From Pseudomonadales bacterium (lineage in GTDB: Bacteria; Pseudomonadota; Gammaproteobacteria; Pseudomonadales; Azotimanducaceae): 14,467 nucleotides of DNA. Numbering within the stretch: the stretch's first letter is position 1; every line of letters starts with the position of its first letter. The translations under genes and the position numbers were made by a program. Of the stretch, positions 1 to 7,087 are shown one piece after another. The notes under the pieces are model-generated. The model was not told where the DNA came from and ran no database searches. It saw only the letters and a list, made by a program, of their open reading frames with translations. The DNA lies in contig JAGWBL010000007.1 of assembly GCA_021295935.1 (NCBI GenBank), forward strand, positions 1 through 14,467, written 5' to 3'.

Positions 1-11
1 GGTTCGCTGCT

Positions 12-1391
12 TCAACGCGGGTTCAACAGATCTTGCGCTGACTCCAGTCCCTGATCCGAGAACTGGGCATCAATGCGCTCGGCCATTCGTCGCATCTGCC
101 GTCCCTTTCGTCCTGACCGGCCCATCTTGCGAGTCTGCTTTCGCAACTGGCCCAGGTAGCGGATCAGGTTGTTGACATCCTGGATCGACGTGCCGCTTCC
201 CGCCGCAATCCTCCTCTTGCGCGAAGGGTTGAGCAAGTCCGGGAATCTCCTTTCCCTCACCGTCATGGAGTCGATGATCACGACCATCTTGGTGTAGGAC
301 TCGTCCTGCACGTGTTTCACCTTGGTACCGGCAAGCTTGGGCATTTGCTTGAGCATTGCAGTCATGCCGCCGAGTTTCTGCATTTCCTCGAGCTGCACCC
401 TGACGTCTTCGAAATCTAGACGCTGTCGGCCCAGGACCTTTCCCGCCACCCGCGAGGCGCGTTGCTTGTCGACATTGCGGTCCGCATCCTCGATGAGCGA
501 CTCCAGGTCGCCCATGCCGAGCAATCGAGACGCCAGCCGCTCAGGATGGAACACCTCGAGAGCGTTGGTCCTCTCGCCGGTGCCGAAGAACTTGATGGGT
601 TTGCCGGTGACATGCTTGACCGAAAGCGCGGCGCCGCCTCTGGCGTCGCCATCGATCTTCGACACCACCACTCCGGTCAGCGGAACGGTCTTGCCGAACT
701 CTCGCGCAGTCGTCGCTGCGTCCTGGCCGGTCATGGCATCCACGACGAACAGGGATTCGACAGGTTTGAGCCGGGCGTGAATGCTGCCAAGTTCCGCCAT
801 CATCTCGGCGTCAATGGCAAGCCGGCCTGCCGTGTCGACGATCAGCACGTCATCAGAGAGCCGGCGTGCTTCCGCAAGAGCGAAGGCTGCGATGTCCGCG
901 GGTTCCTTGCGCTGGCCGCCCGAAATGAAGCGTGCGCCTACTTCTTCCGAAAGCACTCTAAGCTGTTCGGCGGCTGCAGGCCGGTAGATATCGGTCGTAG
1001 CCAATGCAACCCTCATCGACTTTCGCTCGATGAGGTGCCTGGCCAGCTTGGCCGCGGTGGTAGTCTTTCCCGTTCCCTGCAACCCCGCCATCAGAATCAC
1101 GGAGGGAGCGGTGGACAGGTTCAATCCGGAGGACTTCGTTCCCAGAGCTTCGGTGATTTCCTCGCGGATGATCCGGATCAGTTGATCGCCGCCGGCGGCG
1201 GCAGACGCATGTTCGAACGACCTCGCCTCGATGTTGTTGACGATGTTCGTGACCGTCTCGAGGGCGACATCGGCCTCCAGCAGTGAGCGCCGGACTCTCC
1301 TGCATGCATTGCGGATCTTGCTGTCGGAAACTCCCCGTCCGGCCAAGCCCTGGACGACACGCGTGAGTCCATCTGAAAGGCGATCGAACAC
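12..1391 (-). CDS. ffh: Signal recognition particle GTPase Ffh (SRP54)
   Basis: Protein component of the signal recognition particle. It binds hydrophobic signal sequences on nascent chains together with 4.5S RNA and delivers ribosomes to FtsY at the inner membrane. The 459 residues match the usual Ffh length (about 450). Seen in order: N domain (about 1-90), P-loop GLQGTGKT (103-110), DTAGR (186-190), SKIDGDARGG (244-253), then the M domain with the RNA-binding signature SRKRRIAAGSG (390-400). The start is GTG at 1391, because the MFDRLSDGL opening matches the conserved Ffh N-terminus; no clear Shine-Dalgarno precedes it. The stop is TGA at 12-14, so the downstream neighbours, often rpsP-rimM-trmD-rplS, lie outside the window. 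The gene diverges from corB across 352 bases. The tail after residue 430 is basic and has few methionines. Identity is secure. Confidence 0.97.
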   Translation of the reverse strand: MFDRLSDGLTRVVQGLAGRGVSDSKIRNACRRVRRSLLEADVALETVTNIVNNIEARSFEHASAAAGGDQLIRIIREEITEALGTKSSGLNLSTAPSVILMAGLQGTGKTTTAAKLARHLIERKSMRVALATTDIYRPAAAEQLRVLSEEVGARFISGGQRKEPADIAAFALAEARRLSDDVLIVDTAGRLAIDAEMMAELGSIHARLKPVESLFVVDAMTGQDAATTAREFGKTVPLTGVVVSKIDGDARGGAALSVKHVTGKPIKFFGTGERTNALEVFHPERLASRLLGMGDLESLIEDADRNVDKQRASRVAGKVLGRQRLDFEDVRVQLEEMQKLGGMTAMLKQMPKLAGTKVKHVQDESYTKMVVIIDSMTVRERRFPDLLNPSRKRRIAAGSGTSIQDVNNLIRYLGQLRKQTRKMGRSGRKGRQMRRMAERIDAQFSDQGLESAQDLLNPR

Positions 1392-1441
1392 GATTGCTGG
1401 GGTCTGCAGTGGCGCAAGGCCGCGGAGATAACTTGCTCTGG

Positions 1442-1447
1442 ATTATA
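1442..1447 (-). promoter_or_regulatory. Candidate -10 element for ffh
   Basis: A perfect TATAAT on the minus strand, 50 bases upstream of the ffh GTG codon, which would give a leader of about 45 bases. No good TTGACA-like -35 hexamer sits 16-18 bases further upstream (the hexamers there resemble CGCATT), so the call rests on the -10 element and its position alone. Confidence 0.4.
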
Positions 1448-1661
1448 GGTTTTGACCTTGCCCGAATGCGTGCGCCCCGGAGGGAGTAGCAACCCTGCCC
1501 GTACGGGAAAGCGCTCAAGAGATAGCATCGCTTCCGACTGCTCTAGGTCTGGCGGTCATATGCGTCTCACGAACCGACAGATCGAAAATTGCCGTTCCCA
1601 CGGTGTTTCGCACATATGCTTTACCGAGCTGATCGGAAAGGAGGCCCGCACGAGCAGGCCG

Positions 1662-1686
1662 CTTGGTGGGCACATTGCGCACCAAG
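1662..1686 (+). promoter_or_regulatory. Hairpin in the corB upstream region
   Basis: CTTGGTG pairs perfectly with CACCAAG (7 base pairs). One G-G mismatch and two further GC pairs close a five-base ACATT loop. It lies 57 bases before the corB ATG, and no T-tract follows, so it is more likely a leader structure than a terminator. A regulatory role is inference only. Confidence 0.35.
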
Positions 1687-1743
1687 GGGTCGCACTGATC
1701 GCGCCTTCGTTGATGCCTGCTGACCGCAAGAGCGAGTTGCCAT

Positions 1744-3042
1744 ATGGATGAGTTGCCCGTTCCGACATGGAGCCTCTTGCTTTCCATTCTTGGCCTCTTG
1801 CTTGTGAGCGGCTACTTCTCGGGATCCGAGACCGCCATGATGAAGGTCAACCCCTACCGGCTCATTCACCGCGTGAGCCTGAACCACCGCGGAGCCAAGC
1901 GCACTCACCGACTGCTCCTCAGGCAGGACCACCTTCTCGGAGTCATCCTGATCGGCAACAACCTGGTCAACAACTGTGCGGCCCTGATTGCAGGGATCGT
2001 GTGCTACCGATGGTTCGGCGATCCTGGCTATGCAGTAGCTGCGATCGGTCTGACACTTCTGTTTCTCGTCTTCGCGGAACTGGCGCCCAAGACCATCGCC
2101 GCGGAACGACCGGAGACCATTGCCTACCCATCGAGTCTGCTCCTTGGACCGCTGCTCCGATTGCTTCGACCCTTGGTGTGGGCCATAAACTACGCCAGTC
2201 GAGTGGTCGTCGTGCCGTTCGTCCGCAAGACCAGCGAGCCGTCCACCTTTCTGACCGCCGAGGAGCTCCGGACCGTGCTCGCCGCGCGAACTCGGTTCCC
2301 GGACGGACGCCAGGAGATGCTGCTCGGAGTGCTCGATCTCGAGAGCGCTACGGTCGACGACGTGATGGTGCAACGCGCCGATGTGGTGGGCATAGACCTC
2401 GAGCAGTCCGATGAGGAAATTGCAAGAGAGATCCTGGAGGCGCAGCACACCCGCATGCCTGTGTTCCAACACGATTTCAACGACATTCTCGGGGTACTGC
2501 ACCTGCGCAAGGGGAGTCGGATTTTCGAGGTCGGAGACCTGCTAAGGCACGCACTCATCGAGGAACTGGATCCTCCCTACTTCATTCCCGAAGGGACACC
2601 CCTGACCGTTCAACTGATTCACTTTCGCAACCGCAAGGAACGAATCGCGCTTGTCGTGGACGAGTACGGCGAGTTCACTGGAGTGGTCACCGTGGAAGAC
2701 ATCCTCGAAGAGATCGTGGGTGAATTCACGAGCGCCAATCAAGATTTCAAGGACTTGGGAGGGCTGAATCCTCAGGAAGATGGCGCATGGATTCTGCCCG
2801 GGAGCGCCGTACTCAGGGAATTGAACAGCGAACTCGACTGGGACCTCCCGACATCCGGTCCCCGTACTTTGAACGGGTTGATGCTCGAACTCCTGGGGAC
2901 CATCCCCGAGTCCACCGTAAGCGTGCGGCACGGAGACTTCCTGTTTGAAGCCCTGCAGGTGGCGGACAACCGAATCAAGACCGCACGAGTCGTGCGAACC
3001 GCAAGTTCGGACGAACACGCCTCCGGTTTGACAGCGAACTAG
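1744..3042 (+). CDS. corB: CNNM/CBS-domain membrane protein, CorB/YfjD type
   Basis: Inner-membrane protein of the HlyC/CorC (CNNM, DUF21) family, linked in bacteria to magnesium and cobalt homeostasis. Length (432 residues) and sequence follow E. coli YfjD (about 428). Hydrophobic segments are seen at about 9-25, 64-88, 97-116 and 130-160. The family motifs FSGSETAMM (25-33), GNNLVNN (71-77) and FAELAPKTIAAERPE (110-124) are present. Two CBS domains follow (about 203-256 and 275-330, including VVDEYGEFTGVVTVEDILEE), then a CorC/HlyC C-terminal domain (about 345-418). The usual VDDIMVPR reads VDDVMVQR (204-211), so the proline is replaced by glutamine. The start is ATG at 1744 with only a weak purine-rich stretch before it; the stop is TAG. 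Being next to ffh is typical of Gammaproteobacteria. The family is secure; the exact ion and direction of transport are not. Confidence 0.93.
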   Translation: MDELPVPTWSLLLSILGLLLVSGYFSGSETAMMKVNPYRLIHRVSLNHRGAKRTHRLLLRQDHLLGVILIGNNLVNNCAALIAGIVCYRWFGDPGYAVAAIGLTLLFLVFAELAPKTIAAERPETIAYPSSLLLGPLLRLLRPLVWAINYASRVVVVPFVRKTSEPSTFLTAEELRTVLAARTRFPDGRQEMLLGVLDLESATVDDVMVQRADVVGIDLEQSDEEIAREILEAQHTRMPVFQHDFNDILGVLHLRKGSRIFEVGDLLRHALIEELDPPYFIPEGTPLTVQLIHFRNRKERIALVVDEYGEFTGVVTVEDILEEIVGEFTSANQDFKDLGGLNPQEDGAWILPGSAVLRELNSELDWDLPTSGPRTLNGLMLELLGTIPESTVSVRHGDFLFEALQVADNRIKTARVVRTASSDEHASGLTAN

Positions 3043-3369
3043 ATCGCCAGTACACGGCAAGCCAATGGCCTGTCGGACCTGCAAGAACCAGGTTCTGAGA
3101 CGAATGCTGGCGTTGGAGTCAGGTTGAGCGCGGGTGGCACCCGCTCATGGCTGCAAGAATCGTGGCGAGCCCTTTGTCGTTGGGGCCCGGCCGTACGAGC
3201 AAACCTCTGAACTTGGGCTCGGATCGCGCCAACCGCCGGCTCTTCGATCAGACTAGGGGCCTGGGAAACTATCGGATCCGGGACTACCGCGAGAACGCGG
3301 GCTCTTCCAGAGTGGAGTGAGCTTGGTTCGAAAGGGCCTTCTGACGCAGAAGGTAGGAGGGAGAGTCTG
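3043..3369. other. Gene-poor region between corB and the hicB relic
   Basis: No convincing gene is seen. There are small hairpins: GCGGGT-GGC-ACCCGC at 3130-3144 and CCGCG-AGAA-CGCGG at 3287-3300. Neither has a T-tract, so neither is a clear corB terminator. A 57-codon plus-strand frame from ATG 3147 to TGA 3318-3320 ends with GLGNYRIRDYRENAG. This faintly recalls RelE/ParE toxins, but the match is too weak to call. No HicA-like toxin is visible in any plus frame. Confidence 0.5.
3337..3361 (+). promoter_or_regulatory. Hairpin plus strong ribosome binding site of the hicB relic
   Basis: CCTTCTG pairs perfectly with CAGAAGG around an ACG loop (3337-3353). AGGAGGG follows almost at once (3355-3361), nine bases before the ATG at 3370. 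The same CCTTCT arm could instead pair with AGGAGG at 3355-3360 (six pairs, one of them G-T), which would hide the ribosome binding site. The Shine-Dalgarno is one of the best in the window and supports the start of the broken gene. Confidence 0.55.
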
Positions 3370-3580
3370 ATGCCTAGCTACGAGATCACTCTTCCGTGGG
3401 GCACCGAGGACCAATCGTTCATTGAGGAAGTCACGGAACTGTCAGGCTGCATGGCGCGTACGGAGACGATCAACGGCAGACACTAGCTGAGAACGTCCAG
3501 GCCACCATGGAGTCTTGGGTCGACCCCTCCGGGGAAATGGGACGATCGTTGCAGGAACCCAAGGTAGAGTGCGCGTTGCT
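3370..3580 (+). pseudogene. hicB: HicB-family antitoxin relic with two frame breaks
   Basis: HicB antitoxins neutralise HicA mRNA interferases. The frame from ATG 3370 reads YEITLPWGTEDQSFIEEV and then ELSGCMA, the typical HicB N-terminal half, but ends at TAG 3484-3486 after 38 residues. From about 3459 the homology continues in another frame: YGDD, then QTLAENVQATMESW, then GRSLQEPK (to 3563). It moves to a third frame for GRVRVA (3563-3580). Each switch is explained by loss of one base: one near 3453-3461, and one G where AAGGGT would now read AAGGT (3561-3565). The repaired product would have 71 residues, the normal HicB size. A CAA sits where a TAA stop could have been (3581-3583). The ribosome binding site is intact. 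The family call rests on residue pattern, and no hicA partner is seen. The breaks could be true decay or sequence errors. Confidence 0.75.
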
Positions 3581-3781
3581 CAAGTGCATCGCAATCGCGG
3601 TGGGTTCGATGTGGCAATGTCGTTTCTTGGCGATTCAGCGGGAATGCAACCTGCAAGTCTGCGAATCCGGGCCCAGCGCTGCACGACGACAGCCTTCGTT
3701 GCCGGAGTGTTCGTGAAACGCACGTTGGCAATTGGGGCTCTCGCAAGAGATCTTGCTGCAACTCGGGGGTTGTCGTTAGTC
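3581..3781. other. Unassigned stretch after the hicB relic
   Basis: No gene is recognised on either strand. A plus-strand open frame runs through from the relic to 3928 because no stop interrupts it, but its sequence resembles nothing I know and its end lies antisense to leuA. It may be a decayed remainder of the same accessory segment. Confidence 0.4.
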
Positions 3782-3807
3782 GCGGAACCCACACTTGCGG
3801 GCTCCGC
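3782..3807 (-). terminator. Hairpin immediately after the leuA stop
   Basis: On the minus strand GCGGAGCCC pairs with GGGTTCCGC (nine pairs, one of them G-T) around an eight-base loop, directly abutting the leuA TGA. No T-tract follows on either strand, so it is not a classical intrinsic terminator. It could protect the 3' end or act with Rho. Confidence 0.4.
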
Positions 3808-5556
3808 TCAACTCGCTGACGCAGCGCTCCCTGCCGCTAATGGGCGCAAGACGGCGGTGCCCCTCCATCTGCGATTCAGTGACGAAATGACCGAGTCGAG
3901 TTGGGCGTTCGTGGCGTCCGAAGCGTAGCCGACACCGTATGTTGTTCCGTCGGCCCCGACGACCGCCACAACTCCCAAGAAGTAATCGTGTGCGGTTTCA
4001 TCATCTGCGGACAAGACTCTGTGAATGCTTGACTCGACGATCTCTACCGGCTCGTTGAGACTGCCCGAAAGCGCTTCCGCGAATGCGAGTATCGGGTTGG
4101 CACCCATTCCCTCGATCTTGAGCGTGCTCGTCGCGACTGTCACTTCCGCTCTCAAGAAGCACTCGCCATCGTCACTGGCTTCGACCTCATGGTGGTTCAG
4201 TCGGTACGGTTCCTGATCGTCACGGTAGCTCTTCAGCAACGCCCTGAAAATCTCGGGAGGCTTCACTTCCCGGTCCAGGTCTTCGGTCAACCTCTGCACC
4301 ACTCTGGAAAACTCCACCAGCATGTCCCTGGGCAATGAGACGCCGAAGTACTCCTCCAGAATGAACCCGACACCGCTCTTCCCTGACTGGCTGTTGACCC
4401 GAACGGATTCACGATAGGACGAACCGACATCGGCGGGATCGATCGGCAGGTACGGAACCTCCCACCGCTCTCTTGAGACAACGCTCATGCCCTTGCGGAT
4501 TGCATCTTGGTGCGAACCTGAAAACGCGGTAAACACCAGTTCGCCAGCATAGGGATGGCGGATGTGCACCGGAATCTTGTTGACTGCCTCCACGGTCTCC
4601 CGAATGCGTGGCATGTCCCGGAGATCCAGCTCTGGGTCCACACCCTGCGAAAAGAGGTTCATGGCGACGGCAACCAGGTCACAGTTGCCCGTTCGCTCTC
4701 CATTTCCGAACAGAGTTCCCTCCACACGTTCGGCGCCAGCCATTAGTCCGAGCTCTGTCGCGGCGACGCCCGTACCTCGGTCGTTGTGCGTGTGAAGGCT
4801 GACCACTGCGCTCTCCCGGTGTCGGAAGTTGCGACAAAACCACTCAATCTGGTCCGCGTAGATGTTGGGAGTCGCCATCTCCACCGTCGAAGGCAAGTTC
4901 ACGATCATTTTGCGTTCAGGCGTCGCTCCCCAAGCGGCTGCCACGGCGTCGCAGACCTCAACGGCGAAGTCCAGCTCCGTCGCCGTGAAACTCTCGGGCG
5001 AGTACTCGAGAACGATGTCCGAGTCCACGATGTCCTTCAGTCCCTGCTTCACGAGTTCGACGCCGGAGACAGCAAGGTCGACGATTTCACCACGGTCCAT
5101 GTTGAAGACGACCCTGCGCTGCAGTGAGCTAGTCGAGTTGTAGAGGTGAAAGATGCCGCGCTTGACGCCTTCCATGGCCTCGAGGGTGCGATGAATGAGC
5201 TCGGGCCGCGCTTGGCACAGCACCTGCACGATGACATCGTCGGGAATCAAGTTCTGGTCGACGATGCTGCGCAGGAACTTGAAGTCCGGCTGCGATGCCG
5301 ACGGAAACCCGACTTCGATTTCGACAAGCCCAACATCCAGAAGCAATTCGAACATCCGGTGCTTCTCTTCGACGTTCATGGGGTCGATGAGGGCTTGGTT
5401 GCCGTCGCGGAGATCCACGCTGCACCAACGAGGAGCATGGTGCAGCGTTCGGTTGGGCCAAGTCCTGTTCGGAAGATCGACCGGCGAGAACGAGCGATAC
5501 TTTTGATACGGCATCGCTTTAGGTCGTCGGCCAGCTCGATCCAGTAGTTCCATCAT
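3808..5556 (-). CDS. leuA: 2-isopropylmalate synthase, long (type 2) form
   Basis: First committed enzyme of leucine synthesis: 2-oxoisovalerate plus acetyl-CoA gives 2-isopropylmalate, in the cytoplasm. The 582 residues fit the long Pseudomonas/Corynebacterium-type enzyme. Numbered from 5556, the catalytic barrel shows RDGNQ (50-54), GFPSASQPDF (83-92), the metal-binding HTHNDRG (255-261) and GNGERTGN (284-291). The C-terminal leucine-binding LeuA dimer domain covers roughly 440-570, so feedback inhibition by leucine is expected. The start is uncertain. The ATG pair at 5556/5553 directly follows AGGGG, which is too close for an ideal ribosome site. ATG 5514 (residue 15) begins MPYQKYRSF, nearer the conserved N-terminus, but has no Shine-Dalgarno. 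It is the last gene of the minus-strand row and is separated from purT by a structured gap. The stop is TGA. Confidence 0.96.
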   Translation of the reverse strand: MMELLDRAGRRPKAMPYQKYRSFSPVDLPNRTWPNRTLHHAPRWCSVDLRDGNQALIDPMNVEEKHRMFELLLDVGLVEIEVGFPSASQPDFKFLRSIVDQNLIPDDVIVQVLCQARPELIHRTLEAMEGVKRGIFHLYNSTSSLQRRVVFNMDRGEIVDLAVSGVELVKQGLKDIVDSDIVLEYSPESFTATELDFAVEVCDAVAAAWGATPERKMIVNLPSTVEMATPNIYADQIEWFCRNFRHRESAVVSLHTHNDRGTGVAATELGLMAGAERVEGTLFGNGERTGNCDLVAVAMNLFSQGVDPELDLRDMPRIRETVEAVNKIPVHIRHPYAGELVFTAFSGSHQDAIRKGMSVVSRERWEVPYLPIDPADVGSSYRESVRVNSQSGKSGVGFILEEYFGVSLPRDMLVEFSRVVQRLTEDLDREVKPPEIFRALLKSYRDDQEPYRLNHHEVEASDDGECFLRAEVTVATSTLKIEGMGANPILAFAEALSGSLNEPVEIVESSIHRVLSADDETAHDYFLGVVAVVGADGTTYGVGYASDATNAQLDSVISSLNRRWRGTAVLRPLAAGSAASAS

Positions 5557-5604
5557 CCCCTAGTGTGCATGCGGCGACGAGTCGTTTGCCACGAACCGCC
5601 CAGC

Positions 5605-5629
5605 CGGTCTGGCTCCGCGGAGCCAACCG
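5605..5629 (-). promoter_or_regulatory. GC-rich hairpin/palindrome before leuA
   Basis: The perfect palindrome TGGCTCCGCGGAGCCA (5610-5625) is extended by four more pairs (CGGT/ACCG) across a single-base bulge. It lies about 48 bases before the first leuA ATG, with no T-tract. It could be a leader hairpin, a protein-binding site, or the purT-side terminator. Confidence 0.45.
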
Positions 5630-5651
5630 TCGTGGTACGGAGGGTGTGCCA

Positions 5652-5669
5652 GCCATTGATTCCAATGGC
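5652..5669 (-). promoter_or_regulatory. Seven-base-pair hairpin before leuA
   Basis: GCCATTG pairs perfectly with CAATGGC around a four-base loop, 22 bases upstream of the GC-rich palindrome in the sense of leuA. There is no T-tract. Function is unknown; together the two hairpins suggest a structured leader. Confidence 0.4.
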
Positions 5670-5830
5670 GAGCCTGACGTGTCGACTCCACACCCGATCG
5701 CCAGCCGACTCCCTTCAATCCTACCATGCAGGCCACCGCGAACAGGCAGCAGCGACCGAGGCTGTCCGGAATTCAATCCCTACAACCAACGCACCGTGAG
5801 GAATCGGCGCTCGTCGCAGTATCGCCCGTC

Positions 5831-7015
5831 TCAGAGCAGGACCCTGACCGCTTCGCTGGTGCGGCGCGCCTTGTCTCGAGCGCGTTCGACGGTGGTGTCC
5901 ATGCACACGGCGACGCCCATTCTCCTTTCCCCCTGCACTCCCGGCTTGCCAAAGAGACGAAGGTGGGAGTCGACGTCTTCAAGGGCCTCGTGCAGATTCT
6001 CGAACCGCACACTGGATGAGATGCCCTCAACCAGAATCACGGAGCTCGCCGACGGTCCGTGCTGCCGCACAGCCGGGACCGGAAGGCCAAGTATCGCCCT
6101 GGCATGCAAGGCGAATTCGGAAAGGTCCTGGCTGGCCAGCGTGACCAGCCCGGTGTCGTGCGGTCGCGGACTCACTTCGCTGAACCAGACTTGATCGCCG
6201 GCGCCCACGAAGAACTCGACACCGAAGAGCCCGTAACCTCCCAAAGCGCTTGTCACTGTCTTCGCGATGTCCTGGCATCGTCTGAGAGCTCGTTCGCTCA
6301 TGGGGTGGGGCTGCCACGACTCCCGGTAATCGCCCCGCTCCTGCCTGTGCCCGATCGGCGCGCAGAACGTTGTTCCGCCGCGGTGCCGCACTGTGAGCAA
6401 GGTGATCTCGTACTCGAATTTCACGTACTGCTCCAGGATCACAGTCCCGCCCGCGCCGCGTGCGTTTGCCTCCGCAGACTCCCACCCCACAGCGAGTTCC
6501 TCTTCGCTCGCGACCGTGGACTGTCCCTTGCCAGATGAACTCATGATGGGCTTGACTACGCACGGAAAACCGATTGACCCAGCGAGACTGCGCAGATTGT
6601 CCAAGTCGGACGCGAATCCGTAACGGGAGGTAGGCACCTCCAACTCCTCAGCGGCCAGCTTGCGTATGCCCATGCGATTCATCGTGGTGTGCGCCGCACG
6701 CGCTGTGGGAACAACCCGCAGGCCCGGACGTTCAAGTTCAAGCAGCTTGGACGTGGCGATGGCCTCGATTTCGGGCACTACAAGGTGCGGCGATTCCAGT
6801 CTGATCACTTCCTCCAGTGCATCCTCGTCCAGCATGTCCAGTGCATGGCTGCGATGGGCAACCTGCATGGCTGGTGCATGTTCATACCGGTCCGCCACTG
6901 CGACCTCGACGCCAAGGCGCTGCAGCTCGATGACGACTTCCTTGCCCAGCTCGCCTCCCCCCAAGAGGAGAACCCTGGTAGCAGTTGGCGAAAGGGGAGT
7001 GCCTATGGACGCCAT
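5831..7015 (-). CDS. purT: Formate-dependent phosphoribosylglycinamide formyltransferase PurT
   Basis: ATP-grasp enzyme making formyl-GAR from GAR, formate and ATP, the folate-independent alternative to PurN in purine synthesis. At 394 residues it matches E. coli PurT (392) along its whole length. Seen in order: N-terminal nucleotide-fold motif LLGGGELGKE (17-26), DRYEHAPAMQVAHRSH (42-57), PEIEAIAT (81-88), ATP-grasp loop KPIMSSSGKGQS (155-166), CAPIGHRQERGDYRESWQP (218-236), and FSEVSPRPHDTG (278-289) with the metal-binding glutamate. The start is ATG 7015, preceded by GGAGG (7020-7024) at four bases, a good if close ribosome site. It begins 72 bases after the purL stop, so co-transcription with purL is likely. 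The next pathway step is catalysed by that neighbour. The stop is TGA. Confidence 0.97.
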   Translation of the reverse strand: MASIGTPLSPTATRVLLLGGGELGKEVVIELQRLGVEVAVADRYEHAPAMQVAHRSHALDMLDEDALEEVIRLESPHLVVPEIEAIATSKLLELERPGLRVVPTARAAHTTMNRMGIRKLAAEELEVPTSRYGFASDLDNLRSLAGSIGFPCVVKPIMSSSGKGQSTVASEEELAVGWESAEANARGAGGTVILEQYVKFEYEITLLTVRHRGGTTFCAPIGHRQERGDYRESWQPHPMSERALRRCQDIAKTVTSALGGYGLFGVEFFVGAGDQVWFSEVSPRPHDTGLVTLASQDLSEFALHARAILGLPVPAVRQHGPSASSVILVEGISSSVRFENLHEALEDVDSHLRLFGKPGVQGERRMGVAVCMDTTVERARDKARRTSEAVRVLL

Positions 7016-7087
7016 GGAGCCTCCGTCACTGCTGCTCGCGCCACATCTTCCTCCGACTTGTTGAGTCCACGACGTTGGGTTCCAGAT

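Larger units (their letters stand above)
1392..1743. other. Divergent intergenic region between ffh and corB
   Basis: These 352 bases hold no recognisable gene on either strand; the open frames present do not resemble any family I know. The ffh side contains a TATAAT. The corB side contains a strong hairpin (1662-1686), a small hairpin CCGT-TCCC-ACGG near 1592-1603, and a 10-base palindrome CCCGTACGGG (1498-1507). In Escherichia and Pseudomonas a cytochrome-assembly-like gene (ypjD) lies between ffh and yfjD; I see no remnant of it here. The corB promoter could not be placed. Confidence 0.6.
5557..5830 (-). promoter_or_regulatory. Upstream region of leuA (purT-leuA gap)
   Basis: These 274 bases (316 if leuA starts at 5514) separate purT from leuA. 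No gene is recognised. Two strong hairpins lie here (5605-5629 and 5652-5669). No leader peptide rich in leucine codons was found, so classical leu attenuation is not supported. No convincing -35/-10 pair was found. The region probably carries the leuA promoter. Confidence 0.45.

Noticed and set aside
1638..1644. AAGGAGG suggesting a small gene upstream of corB
   Set aside because: No ATG, GTG or TTG lies at a suitable distance after it.
3147..3320. 57-codon frame as a RelE/ParE toxin
   Set aside because: Only a short NYRIR-type stretch is suggestive and the rest does not fit, so it is kept as a weak hint rather than a gene call.
3311..3340. Possible tRNA T-arm (GGTTCGA)
   Set aside because: Flanking bases do not form a five-pair stem and no cloverleaf can be built.
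3515..3928. Plus-strand open frame of 137 codons crossing into leuA
   Set aside because: Its first part carries only the tail of the hicB relic and its end is antisense to leuA; the remainder resembles nothing.
5714..5782. Direct repeat TTCAATCCTA / TTCAATCCCTA
   Set aside because: Only two imperfect short copies; likely chance, with no array or element structure.
5557..5830. Leucine attenuator with leader peptide before leuA
   Set aside because: No short frame with clustered leucine codons and no hairpin followed by a T-tract was found.
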